Positions 44,746 through 53,943 of a stretch of DNA of 64,000 nt are shown in pieces. The translations under genes and the position numbers were made by a program. The notes beneath the pieces were generated by a model. The model was not told where the DNA came from, ran no database searches, and saw only the letters and a program-made list of their open reading frames with translations. Each line of letters opens with the position of its first letter. Position 1 is the stretch's first letter. The DNA is from Roseburia porci (lineage in GTDB: Bacteria; Bacillota; Clostridia; Lachnospirales; Lachnospiraceae), in contig NZ_VUNI01000005.1 in the NCBI RefSeq assembly GCF_009695765.1, positions 102,497-166,496 of the forward strand, given 5' to 3'.

Positions 44746-45927
44746 TTATTTTGTATACATGATCTTTTCGCTGTCAAAGATTTTTGTAAGTACTCCGACA
44801 AGAATTCCGGAATAAACAACGTTTACGATCACGGTAACTACAATATTGGTCAGGCTGTAATCCCTGGAAAAAATTCCTGCCAGACACTGTACATTGTTAT
44901 AAAGAGGAATCAGATACCAATATACTGCCTTCTGAGCGCCGCTTCCCATCATTGTCGTGAATGAAAGCACCATAACAACGATCATGAAAGGCATGACCGC
45001 AGTGCTTGCCTCTTTTACCGTCTTGCAGAACGCTGATATGATCGCGATCGATCCAACCATAAGAAGTGCAGCTGTCACAATGACCAGAAAAAGCAAAACA
45101 TAATCTGTCGGCTGATATACATTGCTAAATCCGCTTTCTCCCATTTCTCCCATCAGTTTTGGAAGTGAAAGCATGGTTCCAATAAAGCTGGAGAGACCAC
45201 TTAAAACACCGATCACACTGAGACTTGCTATTTTTCCTAACGCAAGCTCACTTCTTTTCATAGGTGTAACCAGAAGTGTTGCGATCGTTCCACGCTCTTT
45301 CTCACCGGCAATGGATTCTGCGGAAACCGCAAGACATCCGCTGAATAAAAACATCAGCACAAGCATTGGCAGCATCATTGCAAACATCTTCGCCATCTGG
45401 TCTTCGTTGCTCGCGACATCATATACTTTATCTCCTGCATTAATATCAAACTTATTGGCAAGTGAGGATTCGACCTGGTCTGCAACTGTCGAAAACAGAT
45501 CTGCCGCTGCACTGGATTCCGTTGATGCAGAATTGTAATATACTTCGATATTCGGAGCAGGCTCTGTTGCCGTCATTGCATCATACGCAAGCATTTTTTC
45601 ATCAAAATCATCCGGAAAAACAATCAGAAGATCCAGATCCTCAGACTTTAATTTCTCTTTGGCATCTTCCACATCCCCGGCTTCAATGGTCGTTACGTCT
45701 GTCTGATCCATGTCCACAAGCATGCTCATGGAATCTGGAAGATTAACCACATCGATCTCATAAGTTGACTGACTCGTATCTGCCATATTGGAAAAACTGT
45801 TTCCCATGATGGAATACATAATATAGATGATCAGACCCGGCATAAGAAGTGAGGTAAATACCATTCTCCGGTCTCCAAAAAAACGCGCAAATTCCTTTTT
45901 TATAATCGTTATGACATTATTCTCCAT
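44746..45927 (-). CDS. ABC transporter permease (NatB-like ABC-2 type)
   Basis: 393 residues. One N-terminal membrane helix (MVFTSLLMPGLIIYIMYSI), a large extracellular domain to about 175, then five or six C-terminal helices (MMLPMLVLMFLFSGCLAVSA, and GTIATLLVTPMKRSELALGK in a loop). It matches the NatB/ABC-2 export permease family. Start ATG 45927 follows the stop of the ATPase gene by one base, with AGGTGATTAGG as ribosome site. The open frame to 46011 overlaps the ATPase gene and is unlikely. The exported substrate is unknown; sodium is only one possibility from NatAB. Confidence 0.9.
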   Translation of the reverse strand: MENNVITIIKKEFARFFGDRRMVFTSLLMPGLIIYIMYSIMGNSFSNMADTSQSTYEIDVVNLPDSMSMLVDMDQTDVTTIEAGDVEDAKEKLKSEDLDLLIVFPDDFDEKMLAYDAMTATEPAPNIEVYYNSASTESSAAADLFSTVADQVESSLANKFDINAGDKVYDVASNEDQMAKMFAMMLPMLVLMFLFSGCLAVSAESIAGEKERGTIATLLVTPMKRSELALGKIASLSVIGVLSGLSSFIGTMLSLPKLMGEMGESGFSNVYQPTDYVLLFLVIVTAALLMVGSIAIISAFCKTVKEASTAVMPFMIVVMVLSFTTMMGSGAQKAVYWYLIPLYNNVQCLAGIFSRDYSLTNIVVTVIVNVVYSGILVGVLTKIFDSEKIMYTK

Positions 45928-45928
45928 C

Positions 45929-46705
45929 CTAATCACCTGCCGTTTCCATATAGATTTCAAAGAACTTATCTTCCAGACTCTTCTCCGCAGTAAGAGCCTT
46001 GAGCGTATCACAAACTGTCATCTGTCCGTTTATTACGATTCCGACACGGTCACACAGCCGCTCTACCAGACTGAAAATGTGGGTAGACACAATGATGGTC
46101 TTACCCTCTGCTTTCAATTCTGCCAGATAATCGGTAACTGTTCTGGCCGTGATAACATCCAGTCCATTGGTTGGCTCATCGAAAATGATAATGTCCGGAT
46201 CATGCACAAGGGAAACCACCAGCGATGTTTTCTGTTTCATTCCGGTCGACAGATTGGCCACTTTCACTTCTGCGAACTGATCGATTCCAAACCGTTTGAA
46301 CATTCTTGCTTTCCGTTCTTCCCTGACCTGTGGTTCTACGCCATGAAGATCTGAGAAAAAATCAAACAGATAATTCGGTGTAAAAAACTCTTCCAGTTTC
46401 AGCTCACTGGTCAGAAATCCAATTTTTTCACGCACAAGTTCCGGCTGTTTTACCACACTTACGCCATCGATGATCACATCTCCGGAATCCGGGCGTATCA
46501 ATGTCGACAACATGCGGAGTGTTGTTGTTTTTCCCGCTCCATTCGGTCCAAGCAGACCGAATATTTCTCCTTTATATGCTTCAAAAGACAGATGATCAAC
46601 AGCGACTTTCACTTTGCTCGCCGTATTCTGGATCTTCTGCTGTTTCTTTGAAAGCTTAAACGTCTTACACAGATCGCTTACTTTCAGAATCACTTCCTTT
46701 TCCAT
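45929..46705 (-). CDS. ABC transporter ATP-binding protein (NatA-like)
   Basis: 258 residues. Walker [19 protein letters not shown]-loop region [16 protein letters not shown], signature [12 protein letters not shown], Walker [13 protein letters not shown] and H-loop VSTHIF. It pairs with the permease directly downstream to form an exporter. Start ATG 46705 follows GAAGGAG and lies inside the end of the pseudouridine synthase gene (41-base overlap), suggesting coupling. Confidence 0.95.
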   Translation of the reverse strand: MEKEVILKVSDLCKTFKLSKKQQKIQNTASKVKVAVDHLSFEAYKGEIFGLLGPNGAGKTTTLRMLSTLIRPDSGDVIIDGVSVVKQPELVREKIGFLTSELKLEEFFTPNYLFDFFSDLHGVEPQVREERKARMFKRFGIDQFAEVKVANLSTGMKQKTSLVVSLVHDPDIIIFDEPTNGLDVITARTVTDYLAELKAEGKTIIVSTHIFSLVERLCDRVGIVINGQMTVCDTLKALTAEKSLEDKFFEIYMETAGD

Positions 46706-47624
46706 TTTCTTCTCCTTCTATTATCTGACTCATATCCCGGGGCAATGGCGCAGTAAATTCCATATGTTCCCCGGTAATCGGGTGCGGAAATGTCAGCTTC
46801 CAGGCATGAAGTGCCTGCCTGCTGATCCTTGTCATATCCGGATTGTATACAAAATCTCCTATAAGTGGATACCCGATATATTTCATATGTACCCGGATCT
46901 GATGTGTCCGCCCTGTTTCAAGCTGCAATGCCACCAGACTGTATCCGTCATGCTCTTTTACCACCTGATAATGTGTGACAGCACGCTCTCCTCGTGTAAA
47001 ATCTACCATTCTTTCCAGATGCACGCTCTCCTTTTTGGCAATGGGAGCATTGATTGTTCCCTGCGGCGGATTCACGGCACCTCTCACAATTGCAAGATAT
47101 TCCCTGTGTATTCCTTCTGCCTGAAGGCCCTCTTTCGACTTGGCAGCTACCATCTGGCTTAAAACTGCCCCACTCACCATATGTTTTGCAATGATTGTAA
47201 GACCTGAAGTATCTCTGTCCAGACGATTGATACAGCGAAAGACAAATGGCCTTCCCTTCTCTTTAAAATACCATGCCAGTGCATTTCCAAGAGAATTGTC
47301 CGGATTATTACGTGATGGGTGAATCGGCATTCCTGCTGCTTTATTCACTACCATCAGGTCCTCATCCTCATATACAATCTCGATTGGAAGCTGCACTGGC
47401 AGTATCTGATCGGAATTTTCAAACTCATGAATCCGTACCTCAAGCATATCTCCATCTTCCAACAGATGATTCTGGTGCACACGCACTCCATTCAGCCAGA
47501 TACTGTCCGAATCCTTTTTCAGGTTCACCCTGTTTTGTTCCGAATATCCATGAGTTTTCAAATATCCACTTATCTTTTGTCCCGGCATAGGATCGTTGAT
47601 CCGATATTGAATCACTCTCTCCAT
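46665..47624 (-). CDS. RluA family RNA pseudouridine synthase
   Basis: 319 residues. The N-terminal S4-like RNA-binding region (about 10-75) is followed by the catalytic domain. The active-site Asp is in INRLDRDTSGLTIIAK, with VVNKAAGMPIHPS before it and RTHQIRVHMKYIGYPLIGD after. RluA/RluD family members modify uridines in 23S rRNA or tRNA; the precise site cannot be told from sequence. It overlaps the following ABC ATPase gene by 41 bases, and starts seven bases after the YG-repeat gene's stop. Confidence 0.93.
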   Translation of the reverse strand: MERVIQYRINDPMPGQKISGYLKTHGYSEQNRVNLKKDSDSIWLNGVRVHQNHLLEDGDMLEVRIHEFENSDQILPVQLPIEIVYEDEDLMVVNKAAGMPIHPSRNNPDNSLGNALAWYFKEKGRPFVFRCINRLDRDTSGLTIIAKHMVSGAVLSQMVAAKSKEGLQAEGIHREYLAIVRGAVNPPQGTINAPIAKKESVHLERMVDFTRGERAVTHYQVVKEHDGYSLVALQLETGRTHQIRVHMKYIGYPLIGDFVYNPDMTRISRQALHAWKLTFPHPITGEHMEFTAPLPRDMSQIIEGEENGKGSDSESKRSV

Positions 47625-47630
47625 GTTATC

Positions 47631-48296
47631 TTATATTTCTTCCAGTCCGGTAACAACTTCAAACGGGCAGTCCATTTCCTGTACGTTTGTGCTTTCATAA
47701 TCATTGGAGTACTCTTCATAATACTGGTTATAAAGATCCTGGAAATCATCTGTTCCAATATACGCAAAAACGCCAATATATACAAGAATTGTCAGAACAA
47801 ATGAAACAACAGCTGTTACAATACCCGTGATAGCCATTCCTTTTTTCTGATTTTTAACGATCTGGATAATACCAAGTACGATTGCAACGAGTCCCAGTAT
47901 AAAATTCAGACATGTTAAAAACAGCAGAATAGAAAGGATACCAAGTACCAGGGATGCGATTCCAAGACCAATTCCCTGACCTTTCTGTGATGCCTGCCCG
48001 TAATTTGGATTGCCATACTGCTGGTTTGCATTTCCGTAATTCGGATTGCCGTACTGCTGGTTTGGGTTCCCGTAATTCGGATTACCGTACTGCTGGTTTG
48101 CATTCCCGTAATCCGGTGTTCCATACTGCTGGTTTGCGTTTCCATAATCTGGTGCTACGTACTGCTGATTTGCATTCCCATAATCCGGTGTTCCATACTG
48201 CTGCTCTGTGTTTGTTCCATAATTCGGAGTTTCATTTTTCTGAACTCCACCATCTTGTGTTTCAGGATTCACATTTTCATTGAATTCCTCGTTCAT
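47631..48296 (-). CDS. YG-rich tandem repeat membrane protein (DUF4190-like)
   Basis: 221 residues. After an acidic start (MNEEFNENVNPETQDGG), residues about 22-110 are tandem 12-residue units of the form NANQQYGTPDYG or NPNQQYGNPNYG, seven or so copies. Then come a glycine-rich helix pair (GIGLGIASLVLGILSILLFL, LVAIVLGIIQIVKNQKKG) and a third helix, and an acidic tail with DLYNQYYEEYSNDYES. Such N-terminal low-complexity plus DUF4190 proteins occur widely in Gram-positives without known function. I start at ATG 48296, with AGGAAGGGAG upstream. Confidence 0.85.
   Translation of the reverse strand: MNEEFNENVNPETQDGGVQKNETPNYGTNTEQQYGTPDYGNANQQYVAPDYGNANQQYGTPDYGNANQQYGNPNYGNPNQQYGNPNYGNANQQYGNPNYGQASQKGQGIGLGIASLVLGILSILLFLTCLNFILGLVAIVLGIIQIVKNQKKGMAITGIVTAVVSFVLTILVYIGVFAYIGTDDFQDLYNQYYEEYSNDYESTNVQEMDCPFEVVTGLEEI
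48000..48235. repeat. Tandem 36-base repeat array inside the YG-rich gene
   Basis: Repeating units around GGATTGCCGTACTGCTGGTT and CCATACTGCTGGTTTGC with period 36, about six and a half copies, diverged at synonymous and N/D, N/T positions. Likely to vary in copy number by slippage. Confidence 0.85.
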
Positions 48297-48440
48297 AACT
48301 CTCCCTTCCTCACAGAACCATTTTATCTGTGATCCTTCTCTATTCTTTGGTATATTCAAATGATAATTTTATGTTAACATATCTCTACCAGAAAGGAAAT
48401 TAATATTTTCTTACTTAACCTTTCTGTTTTCTTATTCTGT

Positions 48441-49325
48441 TCAGGAAGCTTTTTCTCCAACCTGGATCGGATGAAATCCCTCTCCATGCACCTCGTTCGA
48501 CTCCAGAACAATCATAAAGGAAGCCGGATCTGCCTCTTTTACAGCCTGCTGCACCAGATACATTTCCTTGTTATTACATGCACACATAACAACTTCCCTT
48601 TCCTCCTGCTGATATCCGCCCTGTGCTTTTAAGATCGTAGAACCTCTCTGACAGCAATCCTCAATCACATCGCAGATCTTCTTTCCGTCATCCGTAACAA
48701 TCAATGCCATTTTTCCAGCATTCATACCATACATCACTTTGTCAATTACTGTCGCAAGCAGAAAACTTACGATCATACCATAGATAATTCCATCCACATC
48801 CCGAAATACCAGAGTTCCAAGAACAATAATCACAGCATCGATTGCAAACGATATCCTGCCAACTCCCATATGAGGACGAAGAGCTTTTACTGCCATAATG
48901 ATAAAATCAGCTCCACCCGTCGAAGAATTCTGCATATAGATCAAAGAATAACCAAGTCCTGCAAAAACACCGGTACAAAGTGCTGCCAGAAGCCGGCTTC
49001 CCTCATACATTGGAAAAAGCGGTGCTATATAATCTATAATAACTGATGAGATGATCGTACACCGGACAGATCGCAGGAAAAAACCTTTTCCAAGCAGTTT
49101 CCAGCATAAAATTGCTACCGGTATATTCAGCAAAATTGTGGAAAACCCGATGGGTATCGACCAGAGACGATATAAAATAATAGAAATTCCGGAAAATCCG
49201 GTCATCGGAAATTCCGCATGAATCGCAAAATTGTAAACCCCGATTGCAATCAGGATGCTTCCGATAATCTCCCAGAATATCTGTTTTGCTGTAATGAAAG
49301 CCTTTTCTTTTTGTGTTTTGCTCAT
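48441..49325 (-). CDS. YitT family membrane protein
   Basis: 294 residues. Five membrane helices (IIGSILIAIGVYNFAIHA, GFSTILLNIPVAILCWKLLG, the region LLAALCTGVFAGLGYSLIYM and others) form the YitT domain. A C-terminal DUF2179 cytoplasmic domain follows (MALIVTDDGKKICDVIEDC, REVVMCACNNKEM). Function is not established in the family. I start at ATG 49325 (MSKTQKEK), with AGGTAAGG upstream; an ATG at 49346 lacks a ribosome site. It is a single gene with a dyad in its leader. Confidence 0.9.
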   Translation of the reverse strand: MSKTQKEKAFITAKQIFWEIIGSILIAIGVYNFAIHAEFPMTGFSGISIILYRLWSIPIGFSTILLNIPVAILCWKLLGKGFFLRSVRCTIISSVIIDYIAPLFPMYEGSRLLAALCTGVFAGLGYSLIYMQNSSTGGADFIIMAVKALRPHMGVGRISFAIDAVIIVLGTLVFRDVDGIIYGMIVSFLLATVIDKVMYGMNAGKMALIVTDDGKKICDVIEDCCQRGSTILKAQGGYQQEEREVVMCACNNKEMYLVQQAVKEADPASFMIVLESNEVHGEGFHPIQVGEKAS

Positions 49326-49349
49326 TTTCCTTACCTCGCTCTTCATAAA

Positions 49350-49375
49350 TAGGTAATGTTTTTTGCAATTACCTA
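49350..49375. promoter_or_regulatory. Inverted repeat in the yitT-like leader
   Basis: TAGGTAAT and ATTACCTA, 10-base spacer, just downstream of a TATAGT -10-like box on the minus strand. Possible operator; the binding protein is unknown. Confidence 0.35.
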
Positions 49376-49388
49376 CTATAAAATAAAT

Positions 49389-49439
49389 AAAAAAGAGCCC
49401 CTACGCATTATAAAAATATAATACGCAGTTGCTCTTTTC
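49389..49439 (-). terminator. Terminator of the glf operon
   Basis: AAAAGAGC(A)ACTGCGTATTATA pairs with TATAATGCGTAGGGGCTCTTTT on the minus strand, followed by TTATTTA. Confidence 0.85.
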
Positions 49440-49503
49440 AACGCTCTTATTCTAGTCCCGAATTATTTATCTGTCAAGTTTGTCCGGTAACAATTCCAAA
49501 ACC

Positions 49504-50517
49504 TTAATTGAATCCTACAACCTTCTGTGAAAGCCGGTATGCTGCAACAGAAATTTTACGTCCACTCTTGCCCGGAAGATTCATCGCTCCACCAAGAATT
49601 CCTCTTCTCAATCGGTGGAACAGGCGAATGTCCTTATCCTTAATATATCTCCAGAGTTCACGCTTCTTCTCAAGATTCTCGTCTGTTCCGGAACGGAGCA
49701 GCATAACAGTAGAAACCACGGTAATGATCTCGAGATAATTCATCATATATTTACGGCATTTCAGATTCGGTATTTTCCAAAGATCGAATTCATCGATCAT
49801 GATCTTGTTTACCCGGATCTGCTGATCAATTCTGCTGATCATAACCTTTTCATTGACTGACTGGTCATCCCTTCCGATGAAATAACGGTAAAAATCCACG
49901 TCCATATAATACATGGTTTTCACACTTGGAAGTGGTGTGTAAACATAGATGTTATCCACATAAAATGTATGTTTCGGCAACTCCAGTCCACATTCGCGAA
50001 GCAGTTGTGTACGATAAATAACGGAATGCATCAAAATATAATGTCCCTTGAAAAAATGGCGGATATCATTCCATGTAAAAATGCAGTCCTGTGGAAATCC
50101 GGTCTGTCTCATAACCCTTTTATGTTTGGCACCTTCCTTCTCATACACATAATTGGCCAAAAACATATCAAGGTGTTTATTTCCGCCTGCAAGTTCTTTC
50201 AGCTTGGCAAGAATGCTGCGGTAAGCATCCTGATCCACCCAGTCATCACTGTCGACTACTTTAAAATATAATCCTGTTGCATTGCGGATTCCCGCATTGA
50301 CAGCCTCTCCATGTCCACCATTCTCCTGATGGATTGCTTTACAGATTGTCGGATATCTGGAAGCATATGCATCTGCGATTTCTGCAGTACGATCCTTTGA
50401 TCCGTCATCAATGATCAGAATTTCCACATCCTCGCCGCCAGGAAGAATGGATTCAATACATTTCTCCATATAAGCTTCCGAATTGTAACAAGGAATGGCA
50501 AATGATAAAAGTTTCAT
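49504..50517 (-). CDS. Family 2 glycosyltransferase
   Basis: 337 residues. The GT-A domain starts LLSFAIPCYNSEAYMEKCIE, with the DDGSKDRT nucleotide site and metal-binding VVDSDDWVD. The C-terminal part is helical and basic (KSGRKISVAAYRLSQ). No membrane helix is seen, so it acts at the cytoplasmic face. It follows the UDP-galactopyranose mutase gene by 14 bases, so it may transfer galactofuranose, or another sugar in the same surface glycan. The donor and acceptor are not shown by sequence. Confidence 0.92.
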   Translation of the reverse strand: MKLLSFAIPCYNSEAYMEKCIESILPGGEDVEILIIDDGSKDRTAEIADAYASRYPTICKAIHQENGGHGEAVNAGIRNATGLYFKVVDSDDWVDQDAYRSILAKLKELAGGNKHLDMFLANYVYEKEGAKHKRVMRQTGFPQDCIFTWNDIRHFFKGHYILMHSVIYRTQLLRECGLELPKHTFYVDNIYVYTPLPSVKTMYYMDVDFYRYFIGRDDQSVNEKVMISRIDQQIRVNKIMIDEFDLWKIPNLKCRKYMMNYLEIITVVSTVMLLRSGTDENLEKKRELWRYIKDKDIRLFHRLRRGILGGAMNLPGKSGRKISVAAYRLSQKVVGFN

Positions 50518-50531
50518 AATGATTCGTCCTC

Positions 50532-51680
50532 TTATTTCATCAGATTATCAGCAAGCTCAAATGCTTTTGCTGTCATTGCGTCAATATTATAGTATTTGTA
50601 TTCCGCAAGACGTCCAAGTAAATGGAATTTTCCAAACGCATCGGTAAGCTCTTTATACTGATTGTAAAGTGCTCTGTTTTCATCATTTAAGATTGCATAA
50701 TATGGTGTCTCTCCAGCAGCTCCGGTGTATGCAAACGGATACTCTCTTACAATCGTTGTTCCGTCACAATCCTTCTGACCTGTCAGGAATTTAAACTCTG
50801 TAATACGTGTAAAATCTTCGCTGACGGTGTAATTTACAACGCTGTGTCCCTGGAAAGAATCCTGGTTCAGATGTTCAAACTGAAAATCCAGAGAACGATA
50901 TGGAAGTCTTCCAAATCTGCAATCGAACAGTTCATCGATTGCTCCTGTATAGATCAAATCTCCATGAAATTGCTCACCTTTGAAATAAACATTGCCATCG
51001 GTAAAGGAAAGTACTTCTTTACAGTCTGTACCAAGAATAACCTCGATATTCTCGTGATCTAACATTTTTTCAAACATCGGAGTGAATCCGTGAAGCGGAA
51101 CACTCTGATACTTGTCCTTAAAATACCGGTTGTCGTATGAAATAACGACCGGAACACGTCCGGTAACCTCAGGACTGATCTCCTCTGGTGTCTGTCCCCA
51201 TTGTTTCATGGTGTAACGCAGAAAAACGTTCTGATATACATATTCCGCAATCTCTCTGACATCCGGATCTTCATTCTCACGAAGCTTCATGATCGGGACA
51301 CGGCTGCCCTCTCCGTATTCTGCGATCAGCTTCTTTTCAAGGCGGTCTGCCTTTTCTTTGTCATACACCATATGCAGTGTGTTCAGATTAAATGGTACAG
51401 GGATCAGTTTGTCACCAACCTTTGCAACAACCTCATGTCCAAAATCGTACCACTCCGTAAAACGGGAAAGAAATTCTCTCACGCGTTCATCATCTGTATG
51501 GAAAATATGCGGACCATACTCATGGATTAAAATCCCATGCTCGTCTGGAAGATCATAGCAGTTTCCTCCAATATGATTCCGACGCTCAATTACCAATACC
51601 TTTTTATTACCTTCTTCTGCCAGTTTTCTTGCAGCAGTTGCTCCTGCAATTCCTGCACCGACAATAATTACATCATACAT
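50532..51680 (-). CDS. glf: UDP-galactopyranose mutase
   Basis: 382 residues, full length. Flavoenzyme converting UDP-galactopyranose to UDP-galactofuranose. The FAD site is VIIVGAGIAGATAARKLAEE, followed by the family mark ERRNHIGGNCYD. Other marks are IHEYGPHIFHT, YTMKQWGQTPEEI and a C-terminal LGRLAEYKYYNID. It indicates galactofuranose in a surface glycan. It is the first gene of a two-gene operon with a glycosyltransferase. Start ATG 51680 follows AAAGGA. Confidence 0.97.
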   Translation of the reverse strand: MYDVIIVGAGIAGATAARKLAEEGNKKVLVIERRNHIGGNCYDLPDEHGILIHEYGPHIFHTDDERVREFLSRFTEWYDFGHEVVAKVGDKLIPVPFNLNTLHMVYDKEKADRLEKKLIAEYGEGSRVPIMKLRENEDPDVREIAEYVYQNVFLRYTMKQWGQTPEEISPEVTGRVPVVISYDNRYFKDKYQSVPLHGFTPMFEKMLDHENIEVILGTDCKEVLSFTDGNVYFKGEQFHGDLIYTGAIDELFDCRFGRLPYRSLDFQFEHLNQDSFQGHSVVNYTVSEDFTRITEFKFLTGQKDCDGTTIVREYPFAYTGAAGETPYYAILNDENRALYNQYKELTDAFGKFHLLGRLAEYKYYNIDAMTAKAFELADNLMK

Positions 51681-51729
51681 AAATCTATAATCCTTTCAAA
51701 TTGCAAAATAAATCTTTGCTTTAAGAATT

Positions 51730-51757
51730 ATTATACACGAATTACAGGCAGTTCCAA
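51730..51757 (-). promoter_or_regulatory. Promoter of the glf operon
   Basis: TTGGAA (51757-51752), 16-base spacer, TATAAT (51735-51730). The rest of the gap to 52037 is AT-rich; it holds only a small CCTCGC/GCGAGG hairpin at 51950-51971 that I cannot assign. Confidence 0.7.
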
Positions 51758-52025
51758 CTTATTTTTTTCTTAATTTCATCATAGTATTTACTGAAAAAGT
51801 ACTTTTCCCCTAATTTTGTACAAGTACTTATTTTGTTCATATTTTATTTACAAAAAACTCATACCTTAAACATACCGATTTCACAATTCCCACGTATGAT
51901 AAGAGCATAGAAAGAAAACAAACAAAAGAACATTTTCTTTTTCATATTCCTCGCATCTGCGGACGCGAGGTCCTCCCGATAAACAGTGTTAACTCACTTT
52001 TCATAAATAATCTTTTTCATATGAC

Positions 52026-52050
52026 AACCGGTGCATTTTATGCACCGGTT
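52026..52050 (-). terminator. Hairpin over the mutY stop codon
   Basis: AACCGGTGCAT / ATGCACCGGTT perfect 11-base arms. The stop codon is in the loop. There is no T-run, so termination is uncertain. Confidence 0.45.
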
Positions 52051-53195
52051 TCCTCTTTCTTATCGAACGCTTCTTTTCCAAGCCTGATATTCATATACCC
52101 GGCATACGCGGCAAATGCGGCCGGAATCGCATACCGTTCTTTTGCATCCTCTGCATCTACAAACACCAGCTTTTTCTTTTTGCGCTGCTCTTTGTAATAC
52201 CTCGCATCCTCAGCTGAGAGTTCATTGCCCGGTTCTTCGATTGACACCACATATCCCTTCATACGCCACTCCACATGCGAAAAAATATGCTTTGCATCTG
52301 CGAGCGGAGTAATACGTATCGGTGCATATCCAAGTTCCCTGATATAAGAAAGCACTGCCTCCGTGTCCATATATCCCGGCAGATTCGGCAGTTCATAAAG
52401 TCCTGCCAGCAAACCGGATGCACTGCGTTTATGGATTGCCACTTTTTCATCATCCCGGATAACGAGCACTGTCATCTCTTCAATTCTTCTTGACTTTGCT
52501 TTCTTTTTCACCGGAAGTGATTCTATGCATCCTCTCTTTTTTGCTTCACACAGATTCTGCCATGGGCATTCCATGCAGTGTGGCATACCATTCGGAACAC
52601 AGACTGTCGCCCCCAGTTCCATAAGTGCCTGATTAAAGACTCCCGGGATCACTGTAGTATGTTCCGCCTGCATTACTTCTGCCAGTTTTTCTTCCATATG
52701 ATTGCGTACGGACTGCTTCATAATATCTGAATCATCGCATGTTACCCTGGAAATAACACGAAGCACGTTTCCGTCCACTGCCGGAACCGGCTTTCCATAG
52801 GCAATAGATGCAATCGCTCCTGCCGTGTAATGTCCGATTCCTTTTAATTTCAGCAATTCCTGATAATCATCGGGAATTCTGCCATCATACGCTTCCATGA
52901 TCTGTATTGCAGCTGCATTCAGATTCCTTACGCGGTTATAATAACCAAGTCCTTCCCACAGCTTTAAAAGCTTATCTTCCCTGCATTCAGCCAAAGCCTT
53001 TACATCCGGCAGCTCCGTAATAAAACGCTCAAAATATCCCTTTACTGCTTCTACCCTCGTCTGCTGAAGCATGATCTCAGAAATCCAGACATAATAAGGC
53101 CTCGGATCCTCCCTCCATGGGAGCACCCGGGCATGCCCGGCAAACCAGTCCTGAAGCGGTTGTACAATTAATTCCAAATTAAAATCATCTATCAT
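52038..53195 (-). CDS. mutY: A/G-specific adenine DNA glycosylase
   Basis: About 385 residues. It removes adenine mispaired with 8-oxoguanine. The glycosylase domain includes VLPWREDPRPYYVWISEIML, the helix-hairpin-helix LKLKGIGHYTAGAIASIAYG and catalytic Asp in VPAVDGNVLRVI. The Fe-S cluster cysteines are in CVPNGMPHCMECPWQNLC (C-x7-C-x2-C-x5-C). The C-terminal NUDIX-like domain recognises the oxidised base. The start is unclear: ATG 53195 and 53204 both lack a ribosome site. A longer open frame to 53396 overlaps the divergent nudix gene and is unlikely. Confidence 0.92.
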   Translation of the reverse strand: MIDDFNLELIVQPLQDWFAGHARVLPWREDPRPYYVWISEIMLQQTRVEAVKGYFERFITELPDVKALAECREDKLLKLWEGLGYYNRVRNLNAAAIQIMEAYDGRIPDDYQELLKLKGIGHYTAGAIASIAYGKPVPAVDGNVLRVISRVTCDDSDIMKQSVRNHMEEKLAEVMQAEHTTVIPGVFNQALMELGATVCVPNGMPHCMECPWQNLCEAKKRGCIESLPVKKKAKSRRIEEMTVLVIRDDEKVAIHKRSASGLLAGLYELPNLPGYMDTEAVLSYIRELGYAPIRITPLADAKHIFSHVEWRMKGYVVSIEEPGNELSAEDARYYKEQRKKKKLVFVDAEDAKERYAIPAAFAAYAGYMNIRLGKEAFDKKEETGA

Positions 53196-53294
53196 GTTAC
53201 ACATATTAATATAATTTCTGCAAAAGGTAAACCCATATTCTGTGACTGGAACGATTTCCCTGAAATGTTCTCTGGAATACTCGAAGGAATAAGG

Positions 53295-53323
53295 TTTACA
53301 ATTTAAGGACAATTCTTTATACT
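53295..53323 (+). promoter_or_regulatory. Promoter of the nudix gene
   Basis: TTTACA (53295-53300), 17-base spacer, TATACT (53318-53323), 34 bases before the start codon. Confidence 0.8.
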
Positions 53324-53356
53324 TAACACTAATAAAGAAAAAAGAGGGAACAGACA

Positions 53357-53866
53357 ATGGAATTATGGGATATTTATGATGCAAACAAACAACCAACCGG
53401 ACGAACCATGAAAAGAAATGACTGGTGTTTAAAAGACGGCGAATACCATCTTACTGTACTCGGTGCAATTGTAAGACCGGATGGAAAATTTCTGATTACC
53501 AGACGTGTCATGACCAAAGCCTGGGCACCTGGCTGGTGGGAAATTTCCGGAGGAGCTGCACAGGCAGGCGAACAGTCCAAAGACGCCATCTTCCGTGAGA
53601 TCAAAGAAGAGACCGGTCTGGATGTAAGTAATGCCGATGGCGGATATTTATTCACTTATCAGAGAGAGAATCCTGGGGAAGGCGATAACTACTTTGTTGA
53701 TGTCTATCGTTTCCAGATGGATTTTTTGGAAGAAGATCTTCATCTTCAGGAGGAAGAAACTGCAGGCTATATGCTTGCCACACCAGAGCAGATCAAAGAA
53801 CTTGCAGATCAGGGAATCTTCCTTCATTATGACAGTATTAAACAGGTATTTAAAAATGGAGTGTGA
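53357..53866 (+). CDS. Nudix hydrolase
   Basis: 169 residues. The Nudix box is complete: GGAAQAGEQSKDAIFREIKE followed by ETG (GX5EX7REUXEEXGU), at about residues 62-84. Preceding it is TVLGAIVRPDGKFLITRR. The family hydrolyses nucleoside diphosphates linked to another group. The N-terminus (ELWDIYDANKQPTGRT) resembles the IPP-isomerase-like Nudix subgroup, so the substrate is open. It is divergent from mutY, another oxidised-nucleotide gene, but that link is only positional. Ribosome site AGAGGGA. Confidence 0.93.
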   Translation: MELWDIYDANKQPTGRTMKRNDWCLKDGEYHLTVLGAIVRPDGKFLITRRVMTKAWAPGWWEISGGAAQAGEQSKDAIFREIKEETGLDVSNADGGYLFTYQRENPGEGDNYFVDVYRFQMDFLEEDLHLQEEETAGYMLATPEQIKELADQGIFLHYDSIKQVFKNGV

Positions 53867-53884
53867 AAATTCACACTCCATTTT
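53853..53884. terminator. Bidirectional terminator between nudix and crotonase genes
   Basis: AAAATGGAGTGTGAA / TTCACACTCCATTTT, 15-base perfect arms with a two-base loop. It includes the nudix stop codon and serves both converging genes. Confidence 0.88.
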
Positions 53885-53943
53885 AGGTGGATAAAATAAA
53901 ATTATAAAAAGATACAAATGATATTTTATTCAGATATGTACAA

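Noticed and set aside
44535..44819. Minus-strand frame of about 94 codons after the ABC permease
   Set aside because: It runs through the terminator and the mtlA upstream region, lacks a ribosome site and has no family resemblance.
47915..48283. Repetitive frames on both strands suggesting a CRISPR-like array
   Set aside because: The period-36 repeat is in frame with the YG-rich protein, has no unique spacers and no cas genes are nearby.
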